Shown piece by piece: positions 1 to 10,950 of a DNA stretch of 64,000 nt. The first letter of the stretch is position 1, and each line of letters begins with the position of its first letter. Both the position numbers and the translations under genes were made by a program. The notes beneath the pieces are model-generated. The model was not told the origin of the DNA, did not search any database, and was given only the letters and a program-made list of their open reading frames with translations. The DNA is from Cannabis sativa (Eukaryota; Streptophyta; Magnoliopsida; Rosales; Cannabaceae). The stretch covers positions 32,721,257-32,785,256 of the forward strand of contig NC_083607.1 in the NCBI RefSeq assembly GCF_029168945.1, in the 5' to 3' direction.

Positions 1-1541
1 AAGCATTCTTTTAAACATCACACATTCCTGGTACTTAATAAAGTATCACTTTTTACCACTCGTCACATACGAGCTGAATATGTCACTATCGTTGCCCGAT
101 AAAGCAAACGATAAGTAAGAAACCTAACCGCGGTTTCAAGAGTATTACTCATAACGGTAATAACCGTTTCCAACCCTAGGTCATAACCTAGGCTTAATAA
201 ACTTTTAATCAGCATCATGATAATAATTAAGGCCACTTCCATTCATCCATTAATCTTTAACCACATACGGTGCTTACCACTTTTCTTACCTTAATTCAGA
301 AGTCAAAAGTATGGCCGACCTGAGTGGAAGAACAAGCTAAGCAATCCCGGTCCTATTTCACGACAATTGAAACACAATAAATACCTTAACTCAAAGTTCC
401 GGATTAAAACCCTAGTTTAGAAATCAAACGTAACCTAACTCCCAGCAACCCCAATTTAGGTCAAGCATCCCATATTTAATTTAAAACAGATAGTACACAA
501 CTCCCCGGGTCAAAACTGAACATAAAGCAAACCCAAAAATTTTCCCTCGCAGTAACCTGGCCGACCGGCTCGATACACCGAATCCATCCGGTCGACCTGG
601 ATTCCGTGACCAGGAACAAAAGTTCCTCTTCACCAAATTCGAACCAAAACCCCTCCAAACCTAACCAAACTTTCCAGAACAGTATATTAACATAAATATG
701 GCATAACCTAAGCTGCAAAACACAGTAGTTCAATCTCTAGCTTAAAATCACACACTCAAGTGAAGAAATCAAATTTCTTTTAGCTTCCTCACTCACAAAC
801 CAATCCCAACAGCCATGAATTCAATTCAAATATACATTAACAGACCTTATTCAACTTAGATAACAAACCTAAACCTTCACCAAACCTACAGCTCTGAAAA
901 CTTCCAAAAAAAATAACAAACCTAGCTTAGAAACCTAAGAAAGACACCAAAACATAAGGATGAACTTACCTAAGGTGCAAGGTTGACTTGAAGGTGGAGT
1001 TTAGCTCTGAAAATAGGAGATGGCTGAAGCAAAACAATCCCCCTAGTGGCTGGTTTCAGCTGCTCGAAGGAAGAGGAGGAAGAAGGTTGAGAAAAATGTG
1101 TTTCTTGCCTTGGAAGAAAGCTTCCTCTTCATTTATAATGCTTTGTTTTCTTTTCTTTTTTTTTTAAAAAAAAATATAGGCAGCTACAAAAGAAAAACAA
1201 AACCAACACCTAAATTACTAATCTACCCCTCTTAAATATTTAATTCTTAAAAAAAACCATAGGGGCATTTTGGTAATTTTACTAATTCCCCAATCCGACA
1301 TTCTAATAAAATTCTAACTTAATCCGGGATATTCTCAAAATAATTCTTTCATTTAATGTCGTGACATTGCTAACCACATAGCTAAAATTCCACAATTGCC
1401 GGGCCCAAAATAACGTATTTCATTAAATAATTTCTCAACAATTTACCTAAGTAAGATCATAATCCTACTTCATTTCCCAAGTAATTACATATTTAATAAA
1501 ATATGTCCATTTAAATATTATTTATTTTCTGGGATATTACA
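1..1541 (-). repeat. 3' LTR of the first Tekay element (partial)
   Basis: It matches 6814-8355 almost base for base and ends in ATTACA at 1541, the same terminus as the other LTR. About 470 bases of its outer end lie before the window. Differences from the 5' LTR are concentrated between about 534 and 612. A 85-codon open frame inside it (476-733) is not a gene: it covers the divergent block and differs between the LTR copies. Confidence 0.93.
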
Positions 1542-1577
1542 ACTATCCCTCACTTATAGGAATTTCGTCCTCGAAAT

Positions 1578-2786
1578 TTACCTGAAAAGCTCGGGATACA
1601 ACTCCCGCATCTGCGACTCTAATTCCCAAGTCGCTTCTTCAACTTTGCTATTCCGCCACAACACTTTGACTAGTGGAATAGTCTTGTTTCGCAACACCTT
1701 TTCTTTCCTGTCTAAGATCTGTACTGGTTGTTCTTCATACGACAGGTCGGTTTGAAGCTCAATGTCTTCATAACTTAAGATATGAGTTGTATCAGATACA
1801 TATTTCCGAAGCATCGAGACTTGAAACACGTTATGAACCCCAGATAAAGCAGGAGGTAGAGCCAACCGATAAGCTACCTGACCTACTTTCTCAAGAATCT
1901 CAAATGGACCAATAAATCTGGGACTCAACTTTCCTTTCTTCCCGAACCTTCGAATTCCTTTCATTGGGGACACCCGAAGAAAAACAAAATCCCCAACTTG
2001 GAATTCAACATCTCTACGCTTTGGATCTGCGTAGCTTTTCTGTCTACTTTGGGAAGCAAGCATACGAGCTCGAATCTTTTCAATAGCCTCGCTCGTTCTT
2101 TGGACAGCTTCAGGTCCAAGGTACCTACGTTCACCAGCCTCATCCCAGTGAATAGGTGATCGACATTTCCTTCCATAAAGCATCTCATACGGAGCCATGC
2201 CAATGGTACTCTGATAACTATTGTTATAAGAAAACTCAATCAGAGGTAGGTACTTGTTCCAAGAACCTTCAAAGTCCATTACACATGCCCTCAACATATC
2301 CTGAAGTATCTGGATAGTCCTTTCAGATTGACCATCGGTTTGAGGATGAAAAGCTGTACTAAATTTCAACTTAGTACCCATTGTTTGCTGTAAACTTTCC
2401 CAAAATTTGGATGTAAATTTTGGATCTCGATCTGAAACTATCGACTTTGGGGCACCATGAAGTCGAACTATCTCCTTAATATACAAATAAGCATATTGAT
2501 CCACTGTATACGTTGTCCTCACCGGGAGAAAGTGAGCGGACTTCGTATATCGATCCACTATCACCCAAATAGAATCATAATACCCTACTGTTCTGGGCAA
2601 TCCTACCACAAAATCCATGGTGATGTCTTCCCATTTCCATTCAGGAATCTTTAGAGGTTGAAGCAAACCTGACGGCCTTTGATGTTCTGCTTTAATTTGT
2701 TGACAGGTTAAGCATTTTGACACATATTCAACAATATCCCTCTTCATACCCGGCCACCAGTATAAAGCTTTCACATCATGATACAT
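1578..2786 (-). pseudogene. Integrase with C-terminal chromodomain, Tekay element 1
   Basis: A 402-codon open frame for most of integrase. The HHCC zinc finger straddles its start: the two His lie just upstream (about 2790-2850) and the pair CLTC is near residue 25. The catalytic core shows the first Asp in DITMDF, the second in VSDRDPKF and the Glu in DGQSERT, the D,D35E arrangement. A GPF-type module (RFIGPFEIL) follows, and the C-terminus WRNSKVEEATWE is a chromodomain core, which in chromoviruses targets integration to marked chromatin. This segment is open, but it is separated from RNase H by a frame disruption near 2871-2930. Confidence 0.9.
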
Positions 2787-2870
2787 CTTGGTTGTTCCCG
2801 GGTGTAAGGAGTACGGTGTAGTATGAGATTCATCAAGAATCTCTTGTCTGATTTCTTTATCAACCTAGGA

Positions 2871-3587
2871 TTACGTATTCGTTTTTGTATCGCAACAACC
2901 CATCGGATAAGCACGAAAAGTCTCTTGCCAATCCAAATTTAACTTCTCCTTATGTCCCTGTAGCTCAAGGTCACCTTGTTGGGCTACTCTAATTCTTTCC
3001 CATAGATTAGATTGTATGGTGATATTAGCAAGTTTTCCAATTACAAATTCAATTCCCGCTCTCGTCATATCCTCAGCCAACTTTGCTGAGATTTCCTTTA
3101 GTTCACAAACTTGCCCTGGTCCTTTCCGACTTAGAGCATCCGCTACCACATTTGCTTTACCAGGGTGGTAGAGAATCTCGCAGTCATAATCTTTGACCAG
3201 TTCTAGCCATCGTCGTTGCCTCATATTTAAATCCTTCTGAGTGAAAAAGTACTTGAGGCTTTTGTGATCTGTATAAATTTCACACTTCTCACCGTATAGA
3301 TAGTGACGCCAAACTTTTAGTGCAAAGACAACCGCTGCTAATTCAATATCATGGGTAGGATATCGTTGTTCATACTCCTTCAATTGCCTGGATGCATAAG
3401 CAATTACTTTCCCTGACTGCATAAGAACACAACCTAACCCTTGTTTGGATGCATCACAATAAATCACAAACTTGTCATCACTTTTTGGTAAAGTCAGCAC
3501 AGGAGCGGTAATCAACCTTTGCTTCAATTCCTGGAAACTTCCTTCACACTTGTCAGTCCAAACAAACTTACAATTCTTTCGGGTCAA
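2871..3587 (-). pseudogene. RNase H region, Tekay element 1
   Basis: This 238-codon frame has the Ty3 RNase H signature: [12 protein letters not shown] (first Asp), the Glu in DIELAAVVF, and [10 protein letters not shown] (Asp), closing with the tether sequence [10 protein letters not shown]. It follows the RT connection domain and precedes the integrase zinc finger. The last residues before the stop (GCCDTKTNT) do not fit the family. An adjacent frame does, so a frameshift lies near 2900-2930. Confidence 0.9.
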
Positions 3588-3646
3588 TTCAGTTAAAGGC
3601 GTAGAAATCTTTGCAAAGCCCTCAACAAATCTTCGGTAATACCCTG

Positions 3647-4315
3647 CTAGCCCGAAACTTCTAACTTCGCTGCCGACTTAGGTCGAGGCCGACCACGAAC
3701 TGCTTCAATCTTTACTGGATCCACTAAAATACCATTTTTACTCACCACATGCCCCAAGAAACTCACCTGAGGTAACCAGAATTCACATTTCTTAAACTTG
3801 GCATACAACTTATGCTCCCTGAGACGTTGTAATACCATTCGAAGATGTCTTTCGTGAGTCTCTTCCGAGTCTGAATAAATTAGAATATCATCGATAAAGA
3901 CAATAACAAAATCATCTAGAAAATCTTTGAACACTCGGTTCATCAAGTCCATAAATGCTGCCGGGGCATTTGTTAATCCGAAGGACATTACCAGGAATTA
4001 ATAATGACCATACCGGGTCCGAAAAGCTGTCTTGGGAATATCCTCCTCTCGAATCCTCAGTTGGTGATAACCAAATCGAAGATCAATCTTAGAAAAGACA
4101 GTCTTACCCTGCAGCTGATCAAATAAATCATCTATTCTTGGTAAAGAGTACTTGTTCTTCACTGTCAATTTGTTTAACTCCCGATAATATATACACATTC
4201 TTAATGTTCCATCTTTCTTTTTCACAAACAAAACTGGTGCACCCCAAGGTGAAGTACTAGGTCTAGTAAATTTTAAATCCATCATCCCCTGTAATTGAAC
4301 TTTTAACTCTTTCAC
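3647..4315 (-). pseudogene. Reverse transcriptase, Tekay element 1 (one nonsense codon, frameshift at 3' end)
   Basis: Two same-frame pieces, 4315-3998 and 3988-3647, are separated by TAA where the family has Glu (RYGHY, stop, FLVMSFGL). Motifs include [43 protein letters not shown] and the catalytic box FIDDILIYS. Family matching breaks after [14 protein letters not shown] near 3680, where a frameshift leads out of frame before the RNase H region. The enzyme would copy element RNA to cDNA, but this copy cannot make it whole. Confidence 0.9.
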
Positions 4316-4917
4316 TTCCGCAGTGCCATCCCGTAGGGAGCTTTCGATACAGGCTCAGCTCCTGGTATTAAATCAATCTCAAAATCAATTTCACGTTTTG
4401 GTGGCAACCCTGGTAACTCTTCTGGGAACACATCCAGAAATTCTCGAACCACTGGGACATACTCCGGTCCCGCTAGTGGTTCCCTGGAAATATCCACAAC
4501 ACTTGCCAAGAAACCAATGCACCCCTCACACAACAAATCCCTTGCCTTAAGGGCTGAAATTAAGGGAATCCGAGATCCTTGCATCTTACCCACAAATACA
4601 AAGGGGTCCTCGCCCTCAGGCTGAAAAGTTACCATCTTTCTTTTACAATCAATGGTGGCGTTGTATTTAGCAAGCCAATCCATCCCCAAAATAACATCAA
4701 AATCCTCCAGATTTAATTCTATCAGATCAACTGATAACTCTCTTCCTTCCACAAACACTGGAAGGGATCGAACCCACCTACTGGAGATAACCAACTCCCC
4801 AGTAGGCAACAAGGTTCCAAAACCTCTAGAAAGCACATCACTAGGTTTATTCAGCTTCTCAATTATTCTACTTGAAATATAAGAATGCGTCGCACCAGAA
4901 TCACTTAACACAGTCAA
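4312..4917 (-). pseudogene. Aspartic protease and protease-RT linker, Tekay element 1
   Basis: The retroviral-type protease active site is intact at the start: VLSDSGATHSYIS, with the catalytic Asp in DSGA. The flap and fold continue through VILGMDWLAKYNATIDCK. The C-terminal part (FPEELPGLPPKREIDFEIDL) is the usual linker to RT. The frame is shifted from gag upstream, near 4935-4945, and again from RT near 4315-4330. Confidence 0.88.
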
Positions 4918-6180
4918 TAAAGTACCAGCAACAGAAGCCGACTGTCACGGTAGAAGGACCGGCATCGGCCTCGGCTTGAGTCGTGGCAAACACTCGGGCA
5001 GGAGCGGGTGTATCATCCTTCTTTTGCTCTAGCCGTAGCAATTGTGGACAATGTCTCTTCATATGACCCACCATTCCACAGTGGAAACAGGCCCTAGCCT
5101 GACACTCGCCCAGGTGATGCTTTTTACACCTCGGACATTCAGGAAAAGTCCGCCAGTTTTCGTTTCCACTACGACGGAAACCTTGGTTACCCTGGAATCT
5201 TTTGTTTGGGCCTGCCGCTGATGATTCACTAAGTCTTTTCTTGCGGTCACCGGGATCAGTACCCCTACCCGAACCAGCACCTGCTGTTTGCTTCCATGAA
5301 TCTCTTTTGGCAATATTTTTCTTTCGTATCTGAGCCTCTGCACCCTCAGAAACTAAGGCCAACTCAACTATTTGAGCATAACTTCGGGCAACCCCCGGTT
5401 GTTTAGAAGCAACAATCACATCCCGGGCGATGTGTTCATCCAGCCCCCGTATAAACTTTGCTTTTCTAGCAGCTTCAGTAGCCACCTCATCTGAGGCAAA
5501 CTTTGCCAGTCGATCAAACTTAGTAGCATACTCTGTCATAGTCATACTACCCTGAGTTAACCGTATAAACTCTTCTGCCTTTGCTGCCTTATAGACTCAT
5601 TATAATACTTCTCATAAAATAAGGCCCGAAAAGTTTCCCAGGTCATGTTATTCAGATCATGGCCCTGAGATACAATCTCCCACCAAATACGGGCATCATC
5701 TCGTAGCATATAGGTAGCACACCTGACCCGGTCATTATCTTCAACTCGCATAAAATCGAAAATGGATGTTATCATACTCATCCATTACTCCGCCTTGAGT
5801 GGATCAACACCACCCTCAAACACTGGCGGATTCTGCTTCCTGAACCGCTCATACAATGGTTCCAAACGATTCCCTGCATCCGGTGGCACTACTAGAGGTG
5901 CCGGAGGATCAGGATTAAGATTTAGAGCGGGCTGAGCTCGCTGCTCTCTTAATTCTCTGATTTGCTCACCCTGCTGCCGAATAGTTTCTTGCATAGCAGC
6001 ATATAACTCTTCCCAATTAGGTGGTGGTAAAGGGTTCTCACCCTCACCGGCAGCCCCGAGCCCAGCTAGCTCGCGGGTACCCCTACCAGTCCGCCTCGGG
6101 TGCATAACTATACGCCTGCGATCACATTCCAAGTAATAACAATGCTGATAAGTATTTCCATATATTATAATTCTTCTCAC
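4901..6180 (-). pseudogene. gag, Tekay element 1, broken into three pieces
   Basis: Piece 1 (6180-5785) is the N-terminal matrix-like part. An in-frame TAA separates it from piece 2 (5781-5557), the start of the gag domain (DNDRVRCATYMLRDDARIWW). A frameshift near 5560-5590 leads to piece 3 (5545-4901), which ends in a CCHC zinc knuckle, CFHCGMVGHMKRHC, that binds nucleic acid. A further frameshift separates gag from protease. Gag would form the virus-like particle; this copy encodes only fragments. Confidence 0.88.
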
Positions 6181-6330
6181 ACCATTCCGATATCAACATA
6201 ATTCAAATAATCAGGTAATCAGAAAATTAACAAGCTATCTTTTAACTTAAAGCTTACTAAACCATGAGTCGATCAGGTCTTTGCAGCCAATGTACATATC
6301 AAACCAGTCTTCAGGATCTAAAAACCTTGG

Positions 6331-6343
6331 CGCTCTGATACCA
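6331..6343 (-). other. Primer binding site for initiator tRNA-Met
   Basis: On the minus strand the bases TGGTATCAGAGCG lie three bases inside the 5' LTR end. This is the standard complement of the 3' end of plant initiator methionine tRNA, used to prime minus-strand cDNA. Confidence 0.92.
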
Positions 6344-6346
6344 TGT

Positions 6347-8355
6347 TGTAACGCCCTGTCCAACAGGGACGCCACGTGTGTGCACTTTATTTAAAATACC
6401 AATAATTATATAAGATGTAATTATACTAAAAGTGTGGGTAATTAAATTTTGATAGTTAAAACTCAACCTTTAAACTGTTTAACAAAAGATAAGTAACATG
6501 ATTTATGGGGTCCCCCCTGTTTTCAAAATATTTACAAACTGGTTTCAAAGTATTTAACAACATAAGCTTTATATTTTCCAAAATACAATCAAAATAGAGC
6601 ATCCTGTAAACTGGGCTGCCTACGGCTGGTATGTACATTGCTGCTGCGACCATAAACTCATGGTTGCTCGACTTTAGCCTTTCCTTTACCTGCACCATAA
6701 AGCACCAGTGAGTCACAGAGACTCAGCAAGAAAGTGATCAAAACAATAATTGAAAGAAAATGATTATCAACTTAATCTCATGCCATTATGTTTACTCACT
6801 ATTCGATAATAATAAGCATTCTTTTAAACATCACACATTCCTGGTACTTAATAAAGTACCACTTTTTACCACTCATCACATACGAGCTGAATATGTCACT
6901 ATCGTTGCCCGATAAAGCAAACGATAAGTAAGAAACCTAACCGCGGTTTCAAGAGTATTACTCATAACGGTAATAACCGTTTCCAACCCTAGGTCATAAC
7001 CTAGGCTTAATAAACTTTTAATCAGCATCATGATAATAATTAAGGCCACTTCCATTCATCCATTAATCTTTAACCACATACGGTGCTTACCACTTTTCTT
7101 ACCTTAATTCAGAAGTCAAAAGTATGGCCGACCTGAGTGGAAGAACAAGCTAAGCAATCCCGGTCCTATTTCACGACAATTGAAACACAATAAATACCTT
7201 AACTCAAAGTTCCGGATTAAAACCCTAGTTTACAAATCAAACGTAACCTAACTCCCAGCAACCCCAATTTAGGTCAAGCATCCCATATTTAATTTAAAAC
7301 AGATAGTACACAACTCCCCGGGTCAAAACTGAACATAAAGCAAACCCGAAAAATTTTCCCCTGCAGGCAACCGGTCGACCGGTTCTGATACACCAGAACC
7401 CATCCGGTCGACCGGTTCCGGCAGACCAGGAACAAAAGTTCCTCTTCACCAAATTCGAACCAAAACCCCTCCAAACCTAACCAAACTTTCCAGAACAGTA
7501 TATTAACATAAATATGGCATAACCTAAGCTGCAAAACACAGTAGTTCAATCTCTAGCTTAAAATCACACACTCAAGTGAAGAAATCAAATTTCTTTTAGC
7601 TTCCTCACTCACAAACCAATCCCAACAGCCATGAATTCAATTCAAATATACATTAACAGACCTTATTCAACTTAGATAACAAACCTAAACCTTCACCAAA
7701 CCTACAGCTCTGAAAACTTCCAAAAAAAATAACAAACCTAGCTTAGAAACCTAAGAAAGACACCAAAACATAAGGATGAACTTACCTAAGGTGCAAGGTT
7801 GACTTGAAGGTGGAGTTTAGCTCTGAAAATAGGAGATGGCTGAAGCAAAACAATCCCCCTAGTGGCTGGTTTCAGCTGCTCGAAGGAAGAGGAGGAAGAA
7901 GGTTGAGAAAAATGTGTTTGTTGCCTTGGAAGAAAGCTTCCTCTTCATTTATAATGCTTTGTTTTCTTTTTTTTTAAAAAAAAAAAATATAGGCAGCTAC
8001 AAAAGAAAAACAAAACCAACACCTAAATTACTAATCTACCCCTCTTAAATATTTAATTCTTAAAAAAAAACCCTAGGGGCATTTTGGTAATTTTACTAAT
8101 TCCCCAATCCGACATTCTAATAAAATTCTAACTTAATCCGGGATATTCTCAAAATAATTCTTTCATTTAATGTCGTGACATTGCTAACCACATAGCTAAA
8201 ATTCCACAATTGCCGGGCCCAAAATAACGTATTTCATTAAATAATTTCTCAACAATATTCCTAAGTAAGATCATAATCCTACTTCATTTCCCAAGTAATT
8301 ACATATTTAATAAAATATGTCCATTTAAATATTATTTATTTTCTGGGATATTACA
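6347..8355 (-). repeat. 5' LTR of the first Tekay element, complete (2009 bp)
   Basis: The plus strand reads TGTAACGCCC at 6347 and GGGATATTACA at 8355, so both strands show TG...CA termini. It aligns with 1-1541 over the shared part. It contains two palindromes, at 7369-7384 and 7404-7415, that are disrupted in the other LTR. The gene-free interval 6181-6346 is the element leader. Confidence 0.93.
7948..7953 (-). promoter_or_regulatory. TATA box of the Tekay 5' LTR
   Basis: The minus strand reads CATTATAAATGAAG here, the only well-placed TATA-like sequence in the LTR in element sense. The same sequence is conserved in the other LTR near 1135. Confidence 0.5.
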
Positions 8356-8985
8356 AATGTCTCTCTCCCCCCTCTTGTGCTTTACAGTGGTATTTATAGG
8401 CCAACTTCTCTTCATGTGCTGGCTTGGATTGATCATCCTTGGGCAAAATCCCTCTGTTGGATTTGTAGGTGGCATTTTCTCCATATGGTATTTAAGGGTG
8501 TCAGATTGTACAGGCGTGGCGTCATACGTGTGTCGCCCCAGGGTCATTCCTTTTTGAATTTTCCTTATCCCTAGTCGTTGGATCATTCGGTTAGGTACAA
8601 CGAGACAAACATGTTCTGTACAATAGCTTATTCTGGGAGACAACCTTTTACGTCATACCTGAAAAAGCCTGGTCATTAGGTCCGTAGTCTAACTCGTACT
8701 AGCAAAGCCTCCACAGAATAGGAGTGTAGCCTAGTTAGACATATTTCGAAAGGCCTTTGTTCTTTTGGGAAAACCCATACTCTTTGCGGGAGTAGATTGC
8801 TTCGGTTCTCAAGACTGAGGAAGACTTCGAGTCATGGATACTCTCCGCATCGATTCACGAAAGCCCTTTCCGTGAGTCAGGGCCTTTACCATCCCGGGGC
8901 GTCAGTTGAGGAAGTTGATCGGCTAATGACTTCTTAACCTCTCTTGATTAAAATCCACGTGTTGTAATTACAAAAATGCGGATAA
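8356..8985. other. Gene-free interval, possible old LTR remnant
   Basis: No coding similarity was recognised. On the minus strand the sequence GCCTATAAATACCACTG near 8390-8405 resembles an LTR TATA region, so this may be a fragment of an older minus-strand LTR. No terminal repeat partner was found in the window. Confidence 0.35.
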
Positions 8986-10950
8986 CAGGTGCCTAAACCT
9001 AATGGAAAGTGGAGGACTCGCATTGACTTCATTGACCTCAATAAAGTATGCCCTAAAGATTATTTTCCACTATCAAGAATTGATCAATTGGTGGACCCGA
9101 TAGCCAACTTGAACTCCTCACATTCATGGATGCATATTCCAGTTTCAAATAGATCAATATGCACGCACCAGACGAAGAACACACGAGTTTCTGAATTGAC
9201 ATCAAGCTTTACTGTTACAATGTAATGCCCTTCAGACTCAAGAATGCAGGTGCAACTTATCAGAGACTAGTCAAACGTATGTTCAATAACAAAATTGGGA
9301 ACAATATGAAAGTCTACGTCGATGATATGCTAGTAAAGTCAAAAAGATCCAAAGACCACATCAAAGATCTAAAGGAGTGCTTCAACATTCTAGAAGAATA
9401 TCGAATGAAACTCAACCCTCTAAAATGTGCCTTCGACGTCCAATCAGGGAAGTTTCTTAGATTTATTATCAACTCAAGAGGTATTGAAGGGAATCCAAAG
9501 AAAGATCAAGGCCTTGCCAGACATGAAGCCACCGTTCACTACCACAAACTTACCTTTTAGTGACATCATTTAGTGACATGCACAAAAAGTGTAGGTCACT
9601 AAAAGATTAGGGGTAAGTTTTAGTGACATACATAAAAAAGACTCAAAATTTAGTACTAGTGTCCTAGAACCTAAGTCACTAAAGATATGAAGTGTCACTA
9701 TAGGGTAAATCATTCAATTTCTCTAATTTTTTTTTTAAAAAAAAAAAATATTAACTTATAGTGACGCGCCAAGCGCGACTGGGTAAATGTTTACCAACAG
9801 TCTTTGCGTGTCACTATATCATAACTATTTTTTTAAAAAAGAATAACAAATAAAGCTTTGTATATGTGTATGAATTAATTATATATTTTGTTTTTAGAAA
9901 AAAAAAAAAGGCAGGTACATAAAAGCTTCGTATTTTTTTAAGGAAAAAGCTCCTTATATTTTGTTTCTTAAATTTAAAATGATTCATTAATTATAATTGA
10001 TTATTAGAAAATTTTATAATAAATAATAAAATATAATAAATGAATATAAGAAGAAAGGGAAAAAAAAACCCTAATCAAAATCACTTTTCCTCTATCTCTT
10101 CTCTTCCGCCTCCCTCTCATTCTCTCTGAAGTTCTTACGCGGGCAGCCTTGGCCTCCACCAGCAGTCCAACCATCCAGCCTTACACCATTCGATTGGGCT
10201 CTACCACCGGTCGTAAGGGGTCTCAGAACCTCCTAATCTTCTCTGGCCATCTTCTCTGCCACCCGCTCAACCCTTCTCTTTATGTCTTGTCGCCGGCCAT
10301 CTGCTCCACAAGCTAAGCAAACTCAATGTGTGTGATTGAAACCCATTTTTGTAGTAGTGGTTGCAGATAAAAGATGTGTAAAGCCTCGCAGGACAAATTG
10401 CTAGACTTAGTAGGTTCATCTCCCAGTCAACAAACAAGTGTGCTCCCTTCTTTAATTTACTTAAAGGAAACAACAAGGGCTTTGGATGGAATAATGAATG
10501 CGAGTAAGCCTTCCAAGCTCTCAAACATCATTTAGCCAAGCCTCCTATCCTATCAAAGCCAATAGATGGTGAAGAACTATATATCTACTTGGCAATCACC
10601 AAGCATGCAGCTAGTGCTACTCTGGTGCGTTGGGAAGAAGGAATACAGCACCATGTCTACTACATCAGCAAGCGTCTTATTGGGTTCGAGTTGAGGTATC
10701 CACCTATTGAGAAGTTAGCCTACTGCTTGGTCTTGGCCTCTAGAAAACTAAGGTCATATTTTTAAGCTCACATAGTGAAGGTACTTATTAACCAACCACT
10801 AAGGCAAGTTCTGATGAAACCAGAAGCATCAGGGCCCCTACTCAAGTAGGCAATTGAACTAGGTCAATTTGAGATCACTTATCAACCTTGAACAACAAAT
10901 CGCTGCAACAGGATGTTCTCAGCCCTAACACCAATCAGGGCCTCACTATT
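8986..10950 (+). pseudogene. Tat-lineage Ty3 pol fragment (RT to RNase H), split by a CACTA element
   Basis: From 8986 the sequence encodes VPKPNGKWRTRIDF, then after a frame change MPFRLKNAGATYQRLV and the catalytic YVDDMLVKS (about 9310-9340). This continues to 9536. After the CACTA insertion, 10360 onward continues the same protein (SLAGQIARLSRFIS, KPPILSKPIDGEELYIYL, YYISKRLIGFELRYPP). Stops lie in the second part, for example at about 10377, 10504 and 10762. The motifs are those of Tat elements, as in the intact copy at 22041-28027, but the sequence is clearly diverged. No LTRs of this copy were identified. Confidence 0.85.
9537..10359. mobile_element. Non-autonomous CACTA (En/Spm-like) DNA transposon, 823 bp
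   Basis: The left end reads CACTACCACAAACTT and the right end TTTTTGTAGTAGTG, so the termini are imperfect inverted repeats starting CACTA. Three-base duplications GTT flank it (9534-9536 and 10360-10362). The subterminal part repeats TTTAGTGAC and its complement GTCACTAAA several times (9556-9700), which is typical of CACTA transposase-binding regions. No transposase is encoded. The GC-richer part at 10080-10340 could be captured host sequence. It sits inside a Tat pol and the pol frame resumes at its right edge. Confidence 0.85.

Larger units (their letters stand above)
1..8355 (-). mobile_element. Tekay-type Ty3/gypsy chromovirus, minus strand, left end outside the window
   Basis: The sequence from 1 to 1541 recurs at 6814-8355 with few changes, so these are the LTRs of one element. 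Read on the minus strand the order is 5' LTR (6347-8355), Met-tRNA primer site, gag, protease, RT, RNase H, integrase with chromodomain, 3' LTR. That order and the integrase C-terminus are those of Tekay/Del chromoviruses. The coding part carries several stops and frameshifts, so this copy is non-autonomous. The target duplication cannot be tested because the left end is missing. Confidence 0.93.

Noticed and set aside
7289..7549. 85-codon frame in both Tekay LTRs as a conserved small gene
   Set aside because: It is shared only because the LTRs are copies, and the protein differs across the divergent block.
10267..10524. 85-codon minus-strand frame
   Set aside because: It crosses the CACTA right end and the Tat pol and matches neither family in that orientation.
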